Assembly (NCBI GenBank): GCA_009783365.1
Contig: WRHG01000125.1
Coordinates: 1 to 5,831, forward strand
DNA: 5,831 nt
Direction: 5' to 3'
Origin: Clostridia bacterium
GTDB lineage: Bacteria > Bacillota_A > Clostridia > Christensenellales > Aristaeellaceae
Program-made: the position numbers and the translations under genes
Notes under the pieces: model-generated
Told to the model about the DNA's origin: nothing
Seen by the model: only the letters and a program-made list of their open reading frames with translations
The model's database searches: none
Shown here: in pieces, positions 5,626-5,831 of the stretch
Layout: each line of letters starts with the position of its first letter
Numbering within the stretch: position 1 is the first letter of the stretch

Positions 5626-5831
5626 GTATTATTCATTCCGTAGTGTTGGCGTTTTCCATGTTTTCCCGCGTCCCCATGCCGCAGGTGGTGTGGAACGAGA
5701 AAAACATGCGGTATATGATGTGCGGCTTTCCGTTGGTGGGCGTGCTCATCGGCCTGATCCTTTGGGGGTGGAGCCTGCTGGGAGGCATTCTAGATGCGAG
5801 CCCTCTGCTGCGGGCTGCGGGATACATGCTT
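5622..5831 (+). CDS. cobS: Adenosylcobinamide-GDP ribazoletransferase (cobalamin synthase) CobS, N-terminal fragment, runs off the right edge
   Basis: Role: membrane enzyme that joins adenosylcobinamide-GDP with alpha-ribazole (phosphate) to make adenosylcobalamin (phosphate), releasing GMP. Seen: 70 codons of about 250. FSMFSRVPMP (11-20) matches the FxxFTRIPxP opening of CobS, followed by MRYMMCGFPLVGVLIG (29-44) and the first membrane segments. The metal-binding Asp motif lies further on and cannot be checked. Start: ATG at 5622 overlaps the cobU stop by 4 bases, with GGGAGAGG as binding site inside cobU, which points to translational coupling. It directly follows the genes that make both of its substrates. 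Confidence 0.88.
   Translation, partial: MSIIHSVVLAFSMFSRVPMPQVVWNEKNMRYMMCGFPLVGVLIGLILWGWSLLGGILDASPLLRAAGYML

Overview
The window is a cobalamin (vitamin B12) locus with two divergent arms. Its style suggests a GC-rich Firmicute of the Clostridia type. The evidence is a tightly packed btuFCD-cobT-cobU-cobS order, strong purine-rich Shine-Dalgarno sequences, sigma-A-like promoters with 17-base spacers, riboswitches followed by intrinsic terminators, and clostridial-looking CbiA, CobU and CobS sequences. The genus cannot be told from this alone.

Layout. Positions 1-888 belong to the leftward arm: a promoter (860-888), a cobalamin riboswitch (about 614-823), a strong intrinsic terminator (518-561), the C-terminal quarter of cbiA (129-512) and the first 36 codons of cbiB (1-110, running off the left edge). 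The cbiA piece starts just past the terminator and lacks a start codon and the whole ATP-binding synthetase domain, so it looks like a deletion remnant. Positions 924-1230 are the control region of the rightward arm: a promoter (924-952), a second and different cobalamin riboswitch (about 971-1144) and its terminator (1196-1230). Positions 1278-5831 are a dense rightward operon: a corrinoid-type substrate-binding protein, permease and ATPase (btuF, btuC, btuD), then the nucleotide-loop assembly genes cobT, cobU and the start of cobS, which runs off the right edge. Gaps after btuC are 10 bases or less, and cobU and cobS overlap by 4 bases. The only larger gap, between btuF and btuC, holds a perfect hairpin.

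How the parts work together. BtuFCD would import corrinoids such as cobinamide or cobalamin. CobU activates adenosylcobinamide to its GDP form, CobT makes the alpha-ribazole phosphate lower ligand, and CobS joins the two. Both arms would be switched off by the cobalamin end product through their riboswitches. The rightward arm is an intact uptake and salvage unit. The leftward arm would carry late de novo steps (cbiA, cbiB) but appears broken, which may mean the strain depends on salvage, has another cbiA copy elsewhere, or that the assembly is wrong here. I see no mobile element, CRISPR array, tRNA or rRNA, and nothing that I would call a new kind of system; the broken arm and the back-to-back riboswitches are the most notable points.
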